This document shows, piece by piece, positions 1 to 11,261 of a stretch of DNA of 64,000 nucleotides; positions within the stretch are counted from its first letter, which is position 1; every line of letters starts with the position of its first letter. Made by a program: the position numbers and the translations under genes. The notes beneath the pieces are model-generated. The model did no database searches and was not told where the DNA came from. It saw only the letters and a program-made list of their open reading frames with translations. This DNA comes from Cryptomeria japonica (lineage: Eukaryota; Streptophyta; Pinopsida; Cupressales; Cupressaceae), in assembly GCF_030272615.1 (NCBI RefSeq), contig NC_081413.1, positions 24,058,501 through 24,122,500 of the forward strand. Direction: 5' to 3'.

Positions 1-804
1 ACAACATGAAACCATACCCAACCCCTAAGGGAGGGCTACAAGCCAATCGTCAATCGGTGATCTCCTATTATTCTTCAATGTCTTCAAGGCTCCTAATTGA
101 CGATGAATGCATGACAAATACTTTATGAGTGATTTATGAGTGATTTATGAATGTTTTTGAATGTTGTTGAAGACTCCACATAAGCTTCTCTTTCACTACA
201 TAGAAGGCTCCTTGTGATCTCTTGTTCTTAGATCTTAGATAGATTCGTTTTCATCCCTTCAAGTGAAGAAAGACAACTCTTATGTATGAAACCCTAGATC
301 TTAAATTCATCTTTAGGCTGACCTAGGATTTGAATTTCCCACCAATTTCTTGGGGTTAAGCATTATAATATCATAGGATTATGCTCCCGAAATTTTGGGA
401 AAAATGTCGGGGACCATGTGCAGAGTGCACATGGCCCGACCAACTTTTCACCAAATTTTTATGGCCGTTAGATATGATGATATTAGAGTGAATCCCAAAG
501 TTACAACTGATTTAGATATGTTTTGATATGCGAAATTGGGCCTTAAAGATCAAAATAGTACATAATTAGGTTTTATGATTTAATGATTTATTGGAGGAAT
601 TAAATAAAAAGGGGCACACTTAGGGTAAAGGGCCCAATTTTATGATGTGGGTAGCGATGAAATATGAATTTAGATTTAATTAAATTAATTAATTAAATGC
701 TTAAAGGCAAATTACAATGCAAGATGCAAACACACTAAGGCGGGTGCTAAACTAAGCGTATAATTGTACCACCCTAGCAAGGGTGTACAATTTACGACGC
801 TACA
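1..804 (-). mobile_element. Partial LTR, probably gypsy type, running off the left edge
   Basis: Read on the minus strand this starts at 804 with TGTAGCGTCGTAAATTGTAC, a TG start with the same layout as the start of the putative LTR at 25232-26123 (TGTAGTGTCATAAAATTGTG). The other end lies outside the window. A strong hairpin sits at 406-440. No primer binding site or good polypurine tract is visible at 805, so it cannot be decided whether this is a solo LTR or the 3' LTR of an element whose interior lies to the right. Family assignment is inference from the terminal motif. Confidence 0.45.
406..440. repeat. Stem-loop inside the left LTR
   Basis: Arms GTCGGG + CCATGTGCA pair with TGCACATGG + CCCGAC, separated by a GAG loop and a GA bulge: 15 paired bases in 35. 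Function unknown; it may be an RNA structure of the LTR transcript or a chance palindrome. Confidence 0.6.
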
Positions 805-940
805 CTATTATTTTCCACTACAACTCCCATATACTCCATTAGGTAGCCTATAATGCATTTAATGGGATGATTTTTCCCATCAACTAACATATTAGATTTG
901 ATGATGCCCTACATTATTATAACAATTGATATTGCAGAAT

Positions 941-1324
941 TCAAGCTTTCACGTCGGTTTCTAGGTCGCATTTTAGGAAATTTTGCAAACACTCAAAATA
1001 AACATTAATCTCGATGTCATTAGTGATTAGAATTATAGAAAAATAGATGTAGATTAATCTTTCATGCCTGCTATCATATATCGATGTCCTAAGATGATGC
1101 AGGAGCATGTCCGGTTCTTGGAAATCTTGCATGAACCAAAAAAAACATTTATTTTCAAATGGTTTTTTGTTTTGTAGTTTCAACACTTCTTTCTGCATTT
1201 TCTTGTATTTTCTCACCAGATCTTGTAGAGCTGTATTTTTCTTGTGAACATGATTATCTTCCTTAATCCTGAACTGTGGGACGTTTGGATCATTTTCCAG
1301 CAAGTTATCACTTCGAGATTCCAA
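941..1324 (-). pseudogene. Unrecognised 127-codon reading frame
   Basis: An open frame of 127 codons with a lysine-rich N-terminal third (about residues 27-55, helical, basic) followed by an aromatic-rich stretch. I recognise no family. Upstream, in another minus frame at about 1352-1558, is a further open and very basic stretch that includes KVGHMPKNIR, suggesting one longer coding region split by a frameshift. It lies just inside the minus-strand LTR at 1-804 and could be interior coding of that element, or a chance ORF. No catalytic motif, zinc knuckle or membrane segment is seen. Confidence 0.25.
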
Positions 1325-1942
1325 GATAGTTTTTTGGCTTAGAACACCGAAACTGCTTGGAACTATTTTCTTTTGGTGAATCTTGCAGATCCTTTTTGTA
1401 GCTTGTGGAGCTTCATTTTGTTGATTCTAATATTCTTAGGCATGTGGCCGACCTTCCCTCTGATCCGCACTTCTTCCTTTGGATTTTTCAGAGGATTCTC
1501 TTTGGCAGAGACCAACTTGGTGGTTTTACATGTTTGATCTTGTTCTTCAACATTTTATCCCTCTTGGGCTGACTCGGATCCCTCTATTCCATATAAATAA
1601 ATTTAATTTAGCATCTTAATTCAATCAAGGAGAATATAGAAGACATATCTTAAGATTTAGAGGTCCAAAGTTGACTGATTCTATAATTGAGCATGTATGT
1701 AGCAAGCCAGTGAGACGAATCTTGCATCCTAGATGTTACTAGATATTTATAATCAGTTTTCAAGATATAATTCATTTAGTTCTACATTGCCTCCATCATC
1801 TTGTCTTTCTTTCGTTGTGTTTACTCTTGCTGCATAGTCCGAATAGATCTCATTGAGGTCCCTCCTAACCATGACTGCACCATAAGACTATTATTTTGAT
1901 ACACAAGTGTTAAATTCATGATGTCAATGACATCGATATTAT

Positions 1943-2206
1943 TTATAAATATAGGGTGGTCATGTCTTCTCTCTCATGGCCATGTGCCCTAGTTGCTTCT
2001 CTATGTTTGGGCTTTCTTTTTCCATCGGAAGGGTTAGTCTCTATTTGAGCAAGCTCATCTAGGTCAAATTGTAAATCTTTATAATTTCGGCATCTGATGT
2101 AGTTAGTATTAAATTTGCATGATAATATTTGGTGGTTTGGTATAATTCTCTCAAAAAATGAATATGACAAATGTATTTCTTCTAAATAATTGTATTCTGT
2201 CTCCAA
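1943..2206 (-). pseudogene. Unrecognised 87-codon reading frame
   Basis: An 87-codon open frame, hydrophobic and aromatic at first, then acidic (DLDELAQIET) and ending basic (GKRKPKHREATR). No family recognised. It has the same orientation as the frame at 941-1324 and may be another relic of the same element. Chance cannot be excluded in AT-rich DNA. Confidence 0.2.
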
Positions 2207-2883
2207 AATTATTTAAGTCTTTTAGAGGATTCAAGGAATCCTTGTTTGTTCTTTGTGTTAAGTCATAACAGTTTGCATCTAAGGGGTAAAATAAATCATT
2301 TTTGTTCTCATAAAATTATATGCATGTGCAAAAGTCTTTCTAGGTTAATCTCTAACGCTTAAATCTATTTTGGATTATTGAATAATGGTGTAACTTTTGA
2401 GGAAGAAAGGTGTTTGAGAGTTTGAAATCTACACGGTAAATCCAAGTGTATTAAACTCATTTGAGGGGTAGTGTTTGCTTTGATACTTGGGATTTTTTTA
2501 GATTCAAATTTCTATTGTATAGTTAGACACCATTGGTGATTGATTGAAGGTTGATCACCCACTCATTAAAATCAAGGAAAATGCAAATTAAATCCTTTTC
2601 ATTTTATTTGTTATCCCATTATGCACAACCCATTGTTACAATTTTTTGCTAAATTTGTTATGAACCTTTAAACAATCAAAACCTCAAAGGACTATGCATA
2701 ATTTGTTTTACTAGATCAATGATATTGTAAGTAACTAGTAGTGAATATGTCTAATGGGACTAGTGACCAATTTTCATCGATTGTTACATCACTAAATTCA
2801 CCTACTCTAATTTAAAGATCTAAGAATTATGCTAATTAAAACCTTTCATAGAGGATTGTTGTAGAGACAATCCACAAAGTCAT
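2207..2883. other. AT-rich stretch without recognisable content
   Basis: No ORF, repeat or RNA gene that I can support. It ends at the T run that may be the poly(A) tail of the minus-strand LINE. Confidence 0.5.
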
Positions 2884-3088
2884 TTTTTTTATTGAAATAA
2901 TGCAATAAAATACAATATTATAGCAATTAGAAGTTTGCCAAAAGATTAAAAAGAAAAGCCTTTAGCAGTCATATAACTCCAACCACACATGACTACCACC
3001 ATATCCTCTCAAACAAAGAATACATAACTATTTAGAAAGGAATACCTCATAAAATAGAAGTACGAAACCATTACAAGAGGGTTAACCT
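2884..3088 (-). mobile_element. Probable LINE 3' end, left of element A
   Basis: Starts with eight T residues on the plus strand (a poly(A) tail on the minus strand) and directly abuts the LTR of element A. LINE 3' UTR sequence resumes on the far side of A at 24148. Assignment rests on position rather than homology. Confidence 0.4.
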
Positions 3089-4287
3089 TGTTTGCCATTT
3101 GGTGGAATTGATTATGTGTTGCATTGATGTTTTCTCATTGATGCCAACACTAGTTGTTTGGATGCTTTACCGACACCGTTCTGGTCCTGGTAGGTTGAGT
3201 GGTTTCTGGTTAACTTGGATCTGGCATGATCCGGTGGGCTTTGGTATAGTCTGGTGATGGAATCATCTTGTTCATGATACTCATGCTCATATTTGATCAG
3301 TTGGTTTTGGTTTAGAGATCAAATGATATCCTGCTTGCTTAGAAGATTGGTTTTTTGGTTTCGGCAAGGGTTTCACTGGCAGAGCTTTTGATAGAGATCT
3401 TTGATGAATTGCATAAGTGGTGTTGGTGTAGCTTCTGGTGGAGTTTCAGAATGTTGTTGATGATCATGTTCGAAACTTGGTGGTTGGAGATCATTGTTGA
3501 AGCGTGTTGACCTATACTGGGACAAAGTTGATCTAGGTTATGGATCGGCTTTTATGTAACATGTGGATAGGACCTATTATTGCATTTCCAGGATGTCTTA
3601 TGTGTTGATATTATTTGTTTGGTCTAAGGCTAACATGGCTTGTAATTATGTAATTGGTTTATAATTTGGTGGCCGACCTGATTGTTTATGGTCGAGGGTT
3701 TGTATATATAGATGTCAGATCTCATTGTAGCTCGTCATGGTTATTGTTAGAGGTCATGGTAAAGGAATGTAATGTGTGAATAATGTAAAATCATTTAGGT
3801 AGAGGAGTTGGTTGATCATTTGAGATCGAATTGGGTTTATGTAAGAGGATTTATTCCTCAGGTATTGAGCTTAACTGGAACTCTACTCAGGCATAGGAGA
3901 TGATATCTTTTGTAGTTCAACACTTCTTCAGATTGTAGTCTGGATTTATATGTAGTCAGTGAGGCTCCTTTTGTGATGAGCAATGCGCTCTAGGCTATTG
4001 GCCTTCTTAAAAGTGCATGCCCCTTCATTGTAATTCACAAACTTACTAGAGAAGTATTATCTGACTGTGGATAGGCTTCCCACCATGGTTTTTCCCTTTA
4101 TTGGGTTTTCCACGTACAAATCTTGGTGTCATGTGGATGGTATTTATTCTGTGATTATTGTTTATGCTTAAATAGTTTATCTTCTATTTCGGTATTAAAG
4201 TTTAAATTGCTAATGGTTTCGGTAATCTGTGACAACTGATTCACCCCCCTCTCTCAGTTGTCTTCTAGATATTTGAACTCTCTAACA
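3089..4287 (+). repeat. 5' LTR of element A
   Basis: Begins TG and ends CTAACA, directly followed by the primer binding site. Matches 22942-24147 along its length. Near the 3' end, GACAACTGA (4231-4239) and TCAGTTGTC (4254-4262) form a 9-bp stem around a loop with a C6 run. Confidence 0.92.
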
Positions 4288-4289
4288 AT

Positions 4290-4301
4290 TGGTATCAGAG
4301 C
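4290..4301 (+). other. Primer binding site of element A
   Basis: TGGTATCAGAGC, complementary to the 3' end of plant initiator tRNA-Met, two bases after the LTR end. This is the standard copia arrangement. Confidence 0.92.
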
Positions 4302-4345
4302 TTGGGTCCTCTCTGCAGAAAGCTTAACCACTTGAGGAAGATCCT

Positions 4346-4552
4346 ATGGCATCTAACAATTCAATTTCATCCAGTTCTTCTAGAGATATCTTTTGAAGGG
4401 ATATTCTGAAGCTTGATGGAATAAATTACACAGAATGGAGGATTCAAATGGAGACTCATCTGAGATGTCTGGGCAAGGAAATTTGGGAGATCACACAGAA
4501 TGGTGTCACCCCTTATAATCTGGGATCTAGAAATCCTCCTCTGACTAACCTG
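4346..4552 (+). pseudogene. Element A gag, N-terminal part
   Basis: ATG at 4346 opens a gag reading MASNNSISSSSSR, with an in-frame TGA soon after, then LKLDGINYTEWRIQMETHL, the usual N-terminal copia gag motif (LDG.NY..W). It is cut at 4552 by insertion of element B and resumes after 11266 (DKELENDC...). Gag packages the element RNA in cytoplasmic virus-like particles. The start is chosen because it is the first ATG after the primer binding site that leads into the gag motif. Confidence 0.85.
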
Positions 4553-5646
4553 TGTTAGGTCCTGGGAAGGACAATTGAGAGAGGGGGGGGTGAATCGGTT
4601 GTGAACCAGTTGTCAATAAATTGTAATCCAAATGCAAATTATTCCAACTTAAACTTAATGTCGGTAAACCAAAATTAAGTGTCGGTAAAATAGATTAGTA
4701 GTTATAGAAGTACATGTTTAACTTAATGAATAAAACATAAAGAGAAACAACATCCACAACACATAACACAAAGATTTTGACATGGAAACTCAGTAAGCGA
4801 AAAACCACGGTGGGAAACCTTACCCACAATCAGATGATACTACTGCAGATAGTATGTGTATACAAATGGGGTATGCACATGCAGAAAGGCCAATTGCCTA
4901 GAGCTCACTGCTTAATCACAAAATAGGAGTCACACTAACTGCAAAATTGGATGGTTGAATTTAATGATAATAAACTACTCAAAATAGCATCTCCAATGTT
5001 GGATTCAGTACCGGTTAAGCTCTGAACATGAGTGTCAAAACACCTTCATAACCTTCCTTCAACCTTCAAATAATGTCTGCATGATTCGTACAAGGATCTT
5101 CTTATTTTCGCTCTTCAATATTCGAATACACTCATAACATAACCATATCCCTATCTTCAATAAGATCTTACAATCATATATATAAAACCTAAGACCAAAT
5201 GTATAGGTCGGTTCACTAAAGATATTACAATTAAATCAATTACAAATAAGTCTTGATGCGATACAACATGTCGCCTCAATACATTTACCACAATAACAAA
5301 TCAATTAAAAATCTCCATAATGTGTCGTGCTGATCTATAGTACCGGTCCATAACCTAGACCTATTTGCTGGTAAAGGCAAATTTGTCAACCCGATAAGAC
5401 CAATAAGCAAAACACCAAATCCAAACTTCTAGTCCATGTCTTCGACATAAGCAAATGATCTCCAGATGATAACAAGTCATCATCGCTGTTGGTGAACAAT
5501 ATAACCTACTGGTGAATACATACTAGTGATTGTGCATAAGCCACTAACCATACCGATGAACATAATGTAAACCTCTAAGAAGATAAGTGTTGACATCAAT
5601 GACAAAACCAATGCAACACATGACGAAGTCATCCATAATACCAACA
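4553..5646 (-). repeat. 3' LTR of element B
   Basis: 1,094 bp; on the minus strand it starts TGTTGG directly after a purine tract and ends at 4553. Contains a G8 run near 4585, the complement of the C run seen in the LTRs of A, C and E. Confidence 0.9.
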
Positions 5647-6015
5647 ATCTCCCCCCTTGGCATTGATGGCAACACTAGATGAAAAAACATCTAAGTGCCA
5701 AAAACATAATGCCAAAACAACAAACCAACAATCTCCCAAAGGTAGATTGATGCAAAGTTTGTTACAGAACCAAAACCAAAAATACATATATCCAAAAGAG
5801 TATATATCTCTCCCCCAATGAATAATCTCTTCTCCAAGCAATAATGTTTTTTTCATAGATATCTCTCCCCCTTTGACATCAAATGCCAAAGCAGTTAAGA
5901 ATTCAAAACTTAACATTCAGCCAACTAATCCCCCTAAGAAGTATCTCTCCTCCATCAAAGCCGGAAAAAAGATTCTTTTGTTAGTCCATGTCGGTTCGAT
6001 GCCAATCTTCAACAT
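5647..6015 (-). other. Element B 3' untranslated region with polypurine tracts
   Basis: On the minus strand the terminal polypurine tract CCAAGGGGGGAGAT abuts the LTR, preceded by a short dyad context (TGCCATCAATGCCAA). A second copy of the same box lies at about 5862-5893 (TTTGATGTCAAAGGGGGAGA). Further purine blocks occur near 5726, 5812 and 5932. No coding. Confidence 0.75.
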
Positions 6016-7499
6016 CTAAGTCTTTGTCGGTGGGGAAATTACCCCAAGATGCTCTCTGAGATATTCAAATGTTTCCTTAGATAAAGGCTTTGTAAAGATA
6101 TCTACAATTTTCTCTTTAGTATTCACATAAACCAATTTCACTTCATTTTCTTCAACATTCTCTTTCAGAAAATCATACTTAATAGAAACATGCTTTGTCT
6201 TAGAGTGAAATACCGGATTCTTTGATATATCAATTGTTGCTGAATTATCACAATAAATGTTTACTGGTTCTTTGCCTTTTACCTTTATATCCTTCAACAT
6301 TTGCTTAATCCATAATACTTGAGTACAATTATTTTCTGCTGCAACATATTTTGATTCTACTATTGATAATGATGTACAAGTCTACTTCTTGTTTATAAAT
6401 GAAATCAATCTACTACCAAGAAAGAATGCGCCACCAGTGGTACTCTATCTGCCATGTACATCTCCTACCCAATTTGCATCAGTGTATGCACATAAATCAA
6501 AATTTTCATCTTTAGGATACCATAAACCAAGATTTGTTGTGCCTTGTAGGTACCGGAAAATCCTTTTAACTAATAATTCATGATTTTCTTTAGGATTTCT
6601 TTGAAATATTGAAACATTACGCACTGCATTCATTATATCATGTCTTGTTTGTGTCAAATACAGTAAACCTCCAATCATAGATTTGTAACTTGTTAGATTA
6701 AGAGGAGCCGAATCATCCTTCAATGTCAATTTATCAGTTGTAGTCATAAGAGTACTTACCAATTTGAAATTTTCCATACCAAATTTCTTCAAAAGTTCCT
6801 TCAAGTACTTTGTTTGACATATGAATATACTTTTATCTGTTTGTGAAATCTGCAAACCTAGAAATTTTTTTATCTCTCCAATCATAGACATTTCAAATTA
6901 TTTTTGCATTTGGTTAGCAAAGTCCTTGCATAATCCATCTTCACCTCCAAAAATGATATCATCTACAAATACTTCAATAACCAAAATATCATCATTGGTA
7001 ACTTTGTAATACAAATTGTTGTCAACATTACCTTTTGTGTAACCAAGCTTCAAAAGATATTTATCCAATCTAGCATACCAAGCTTTGGGAGCTTGCTTCA
7101 ATCTATATAAAGCTTTCCTTAACCTGCAAACCATATCCTTATTATCTATCAAATAAAATCCATCAGGTTGTTCAATGTAAACTTCCTCCTCAAGATCTCC
7201 ATTAAAAAATGCACATTTTACATCCATTTGATAAACTTTATAGTTCTTATAGGCTGCAAATGCAAGAGATAGTCTAACTGCCTCAATTCTGGCTACTGGT
7301 GCAAAGGTTTCATTATAATCAATTCCTTCTTTCTGTGAATAACCTTTACAAACTAATATTTTTTTGTTCCTGATTACTTCTCCATCTTCATTAAGTTTAT
7401 TCCTAAATACCTATTTAGTTTTAATTACATTTTTGTCTTTAGGTCGGGGAACTAATGTCCAAGTGTTGTTTTTTTCAATGTGTTCTAATTCATCTTCCA
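6016..7499 (-). pseudogene. Element B reverse transcriptase and RNase H
   Basis: Copia RT (RVT_2) begins at [14 protein letters not shown] near 7470. Recognisable blocks are MDVKCAFFNGDLEEEVYIEQ, LRKALYRLKQAPKAWY and the catalytic FVDD box near 6960. RNase H follows with YTDANWVGD, the VESKYVAA block (Glu shifted to a Ser-Lys context) and CDNSATIDISKNP, ending IVDIFTKPLSKETFEYLREHLGV at 6016. In-frame stops occur near 7390, 6897, 6440 and 6385, but the reading frame is the same throughout and matches gag. It would copy element RNA into cDNA; the stops make it non-functional. Confidence 0.88.
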
Positions 7500-8844
7500 T
7501 TGCTTTTATCCAATGTTCATCTTTACATGCTTCAATAACAGATGCTAGTTCAACTTGAGAAATTAAACATACCTCTTCACTTGCCAGTCTTCCTCTAGTC
7601 ATAACACATTGATTCTTGTTTCCAATTATCTGATCTTTTGAATGATTCAATCTTACATACCTGGGTTTGTTCTGATTAACATTCACGGGCTGTTGTTCTT
7701 CAGTCATAGTTGACTTTTCTGATGATGCTGGTGTGACCGGGTCTTCATTCTGTACCAGTGCAGTTTGTGCTGGTTCATTTATAATCATTTCAACTGCCAG
7801 TTCTACAGATCTTCAATCTCCTCTAAAGTGTTCATCTATCTTCACATTAGTACTCTCAATGATTTTCTATAGCCTTTTATTATAACATCTATATGCCTTG
7901 CTTTTAGATGAATAACCAAGAAATATTCTTTCATCACTTCTAGGATCAAATTTGCCAATATACTCATCTCTTCTAAAATAACATTTGCTTCCAAATATTC
8001 TTAAATACTTAAGAGTAGGAATATGACCAAACCATAGTTCATAAGGGGTCTTACCGGTTTCACTTTTGATGTGAACTCTGTTGAAAGTATAAACGGTTGT
8101 ATTCACTGCTTCTCTCCAATACACATGAGGTAGATTTACTTCCATTAACATTGTTCTTGCTGCATCCAGAATATTTTTGTTTTTCCTTTCCACAACTCCA
8201 TTCTGCTGGGGTGTCTGGGGTGCTGATAGTTGTCTTTTAACTCCATTCACTTCATAAAATGCATTAAATTCTCTAGATATAAATTCTCCTCCTTGATTTG
8301 ATCTTAAACATTTGATTTTCTTGTCAGTTTCATTCTCTACCATTGCCTTGAATATCTTGAATCTTCCAAAAGCTTCTGATTTCTCCTTGAGAAAAGTAAC
8401 CCAACACATTCTAGAATAATCATCAATTATTAGCATAAAGTATCTATCTCCTTGTAGACTTCTTGTTCTTGCTGGACCACACAAAGTAGTATGAATTAAA
8501 TCAAGAATATTATTGGATTTCTCAGTAACACTCTTAAATGTTGTTCTAACTTGCTTTCCTATTTGATATTCCTTACATACCGTATTTTGAGGTTTCACAA
8601 TCTTAGGTAAATCCCTTACTGCCTTAGTTGAATTGATCTTTACAATGTAATCAAAATTCACATGATAGAGTCTTTTATGCCATAACCAACTTTCATCAAT
8701 GTGTGCAATTAAATATGTTTTATCATTGGTATTCAAATGAAAGATATTACCTTTAGTCTGATTACCGGTTGCAATCTCTAATCCAGTTCTATTTATGATT
8801 TTGCATTTCCCATTCTTGAATTGTAACTGAAATCCTTTTTCCAC
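7500..8844 (-). pseudogene. Element B integrase
   Basis: The zinc-binding region reads WLWHKRLYHVNF ... VCKEYQIGK, where the last Cys of the HHCC set is replaced (CKEC to CKEY). The core is recognisable from GDRYFMLIIDDYSRM and TPQQNGVVERKNK. Of the D,D-35-E triad the first Asp is Thr (HTTLCGP), the second is Asn (RSNQGGEF) and the Glu is kept. It is therefore catalytically dead independent of stops. The C-terminal GKTPYELWFG and RIFLGYSSKSKAY blocks are typical copia. In frame with the protease above and RT below, with one stop near 7868. Confidence 0.88.
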
Positions 8845-9099
8845 TAACTAGCCAACACTCAAAAGATTATGCTTTAAGCCTTCTATATAATAAATATTGT
8901 CAGTATTATGCTTACCATCCAAAGATATAGTTCCTTTTCCTTTGATTAAACAAGCTTTATCATCTCCAAACATTACTAGACCTCCATGAATTTCTTGAAA
9001 AGATAAGAATTTTCTTTTATCACCAGCCATATGATGCGAGCATCCACTATCTATAATCCATTCATCATTTTCTTCAATTTTAGTTGCCAGTGCCTACTC
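8845..9099 (-). pseudogene. Element B aspartic protease
   Basis: EWIIDSGCSHHM carries the intact DSG active site (about 9033-9066), followed by KGKGTISL and IEGLKHNLLSVG, the usual copia protease tail. A Gln codon became TAG at about 8846. It processes Gag-Pol in intact elements. Confidence 0.82.
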
Positions 9100-10170
9100 T
9101 ACTAGTTTGACAATGGGTGTCGGTTGATCTTCTTTTATTGCAACAAAAGCCCATCCGCTATCTACTGGATCTTCAGCTGAATCATCTGTAACACCTTCAT
9201 CTGCATAGTAGCATGACTTATCTTTGTTTTTCTTAAATATGTATCTCTGATATTCAAGGTTAGGTTTATATGATATTTTTACTTCCTCCCTTAGTCTTGC
9301 ATATCTATCAAGACATCTAGATGCAATATGACCAACTTTATTGAAATTAAAACATTTGAAAGGTGCTTTACCTTCATACTTACTTCCTGCTAGACCTTTA
9401 GGCATTTTCCTTGCAAATAGTGCTTCAAGTTCTTCAAGTTCTTTATTTTCTCTCCTCATATCTTCAAGTTCTTTTGCATAAAGTGGTTTCCAATTAGTTT
9501 TGTCAGATGATGATGATGTTGATGCTAATGATGATGCTTTAAAATCTAAATCAATATTTATAGTAGAAACAGGACCAAATTCCTCAAGCTCAAATGTTGA
9601 AAGTTTTCCAACCAAAGTATATCTAGAAACTGAAGTATTAGGCATTGTTCTCATTTCATTAATAGCAATCACTTTCATTTTGTAAGCCGATGTCAATGCT
9701 CTTAAAACTTTAGACACAATTTCATCTTCACTTAAGGATCCTCCACAACATTGTATTCCTAAAACAATTTCATTAACTCTTTCCATAAATGGAGAAATTC
9801 TTTCATCTTCTCCCATTTTTAAGTTTTCATACCTGACCCGATAACATTCTAATTTTGCAATCTTGACAGTGGTATCTTCTTCATTCAGTGTTTCCAGTTT
9901 ATCCCAAATAGCTTTAGCAGTAGATCGATCTGATAATCCCATGATTTGCTGATCTGATAATGCACTCAGAAGCGCTTATCTTGCTTTACAATCATTGTCC
10001 ATGTCCTTAGCCAATGTTGGTGGATGAGGTTGATTCGGAATAGGAGCAACATAGCCATTCTTTGTAACATCCCATATATCTCTTCCAATGTAGTTCAGAT
10101 GTGTTTCAATTTTGATCTTCCATATACCATAGTTAGTTCCATCAAGCTTCAGACTATCCTTCCTAAAAAT
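9100..10170 (-). pseudogene. Element B gag
   Basis: Starts with LKLDGTNYGIWKIKIETHL near 10160, continues through AIWDKLETLNEEDTTVKIAK and ERVNEIVLGIQ (UBN2-type capsid) to a zinc knuckle CFNFNKVGHIASRC near 9320-9360, where the second Cys is Phe. A single stop (TAA) near 9970 interrupts it. There is no frameshift between here and the end of RNase H, so B decayed by substitution only. The initiating ATG is not certain because sequence before 10170 is degraded. Confidence 0.85.
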
Positions 10171-10185
10171 TAAAAAAGAGGACTT

Positions 10186-10199
10186 AGCTCTGATACCAA
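10186..10199 (-). other. Primer binding site of element B
   Basis: Minus-strand TTGGTATCAGAGC directly after the 5' LTR, complementary to initiator tRNA-Met; matches that of A. Confidence 0.9.
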
Positions 10200-10200
10200 T

Positions 10201-11261
10201 TGTTAGGTCCCGGGAAGGACGACTAAGAGGGGGGGGTAAATCAGTTGTGAACCAGTTGTCAATAAATTGTAATCCAAATGAAAATTATTCCAACTTAAAC
10301 TTAATTTTGGTAAACCAAACTTAAGTACCGATTTAACTTAGTGAATAAAGCATAAACAGAAACAACATCCACAACACATAACACAGAGATTTTGATGTGG
10401 AAACTCGGTAAGGGAAAAACCACAGTGGGAAACCTTACCCACAATCAGATGATACTACTATAGATAGTATGTGTATACAAATGGGGTCTGTACATGCAGA
10501 AAGGCCAACTGCCTAGAGCTCACTACTGAATGACAAAATAGGAGTAACACTGACTACACAATTGGATGGTTAAATCCAATGATAATGTACTGCTCAAAAT
10601 AGCATCTCCAATGCTAGATTTAGTAATGGCTAAGCTCTGAACATGAGTGTCAAAACACCTTCATAACCTTCCTTCAACATTCAAATAATGTCTGCGTGAT
10701 TCACACAAGGATTTTCTTATTTTTTCTCTTCAATATTAGAATACACTCATACCATAACCATATCCCTATCTTCAATAAGATCTTACAATCATATATACAA
10801 AACCTAAGACCAAATGTATAGGTCGGCTCACTAAAGATATTATAATTAAATCAATTACAAATAAGTATTGATGTGATACAACATGTCAGCTCAATACATT
10901 TACCACAATAACAAATCAATAAACAATCTCCATAACATGTCGTGCTGATCTAGAGTACCGGTCTATAACCTAGACCTATCTACTGGTAAAGGCAAATTTG
11001 TGAACCCGATTAGACCAATAAGCAAAACACCAAATCCAAACTTCTACTCCATGTCTTCAACATAACTAAATGATCTCCAGATGATAACAAGTCATCATCG
11101 ATGTCGGTGAACAATATAACCTGTTGGTGAACACATACTGGTGACTATGCATAAGCCACTAACCATACCGGTGAACATAATGTAAACCTCTAAGAAGATA
11201 AGTGTTGACATCAATGACAAAACCAATGCAACACATGAGGAATTCATCTATAATACCAACA
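10201..11261 (-). repeat. 5' LTR of element B
   Basis: 1,061 bp, matching 4553-5646 apart from scattered substitutions and a short deletion near 10330. Followed on the right by the target duplication acttg and then by resumed gag of A. Confidence 0.9.

Larger units (their letters stand above)
4553..11261 (-). mobile_element. Copia LTR retrotransposon B, inserted in the gag of A
   Basis: LTRs at 4553-5646 and 10201-11261 both begin TGTTAGGTCC on the plus strand and end CCAACA. The element reads on the minus strand: 5' LTR at right, primer binding site just left of it, gag-pol to 6016, then the polypurine region and 3' LTR. Target duplication is acctg (4548-4552) and acttg (11262-11266), one mismatch. 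The right LTR lacks about 25-30 bp present in the left one. Its proteins resemble those of A closely, so it is a related family inserted antisense into its relative. Confidence 0.92.

Noticed and set aside
5629-5916. 95-codon minus-strand ORF
   Set aside because: It covers polypurine tracts and the LTR edge of element B; no coding signal.
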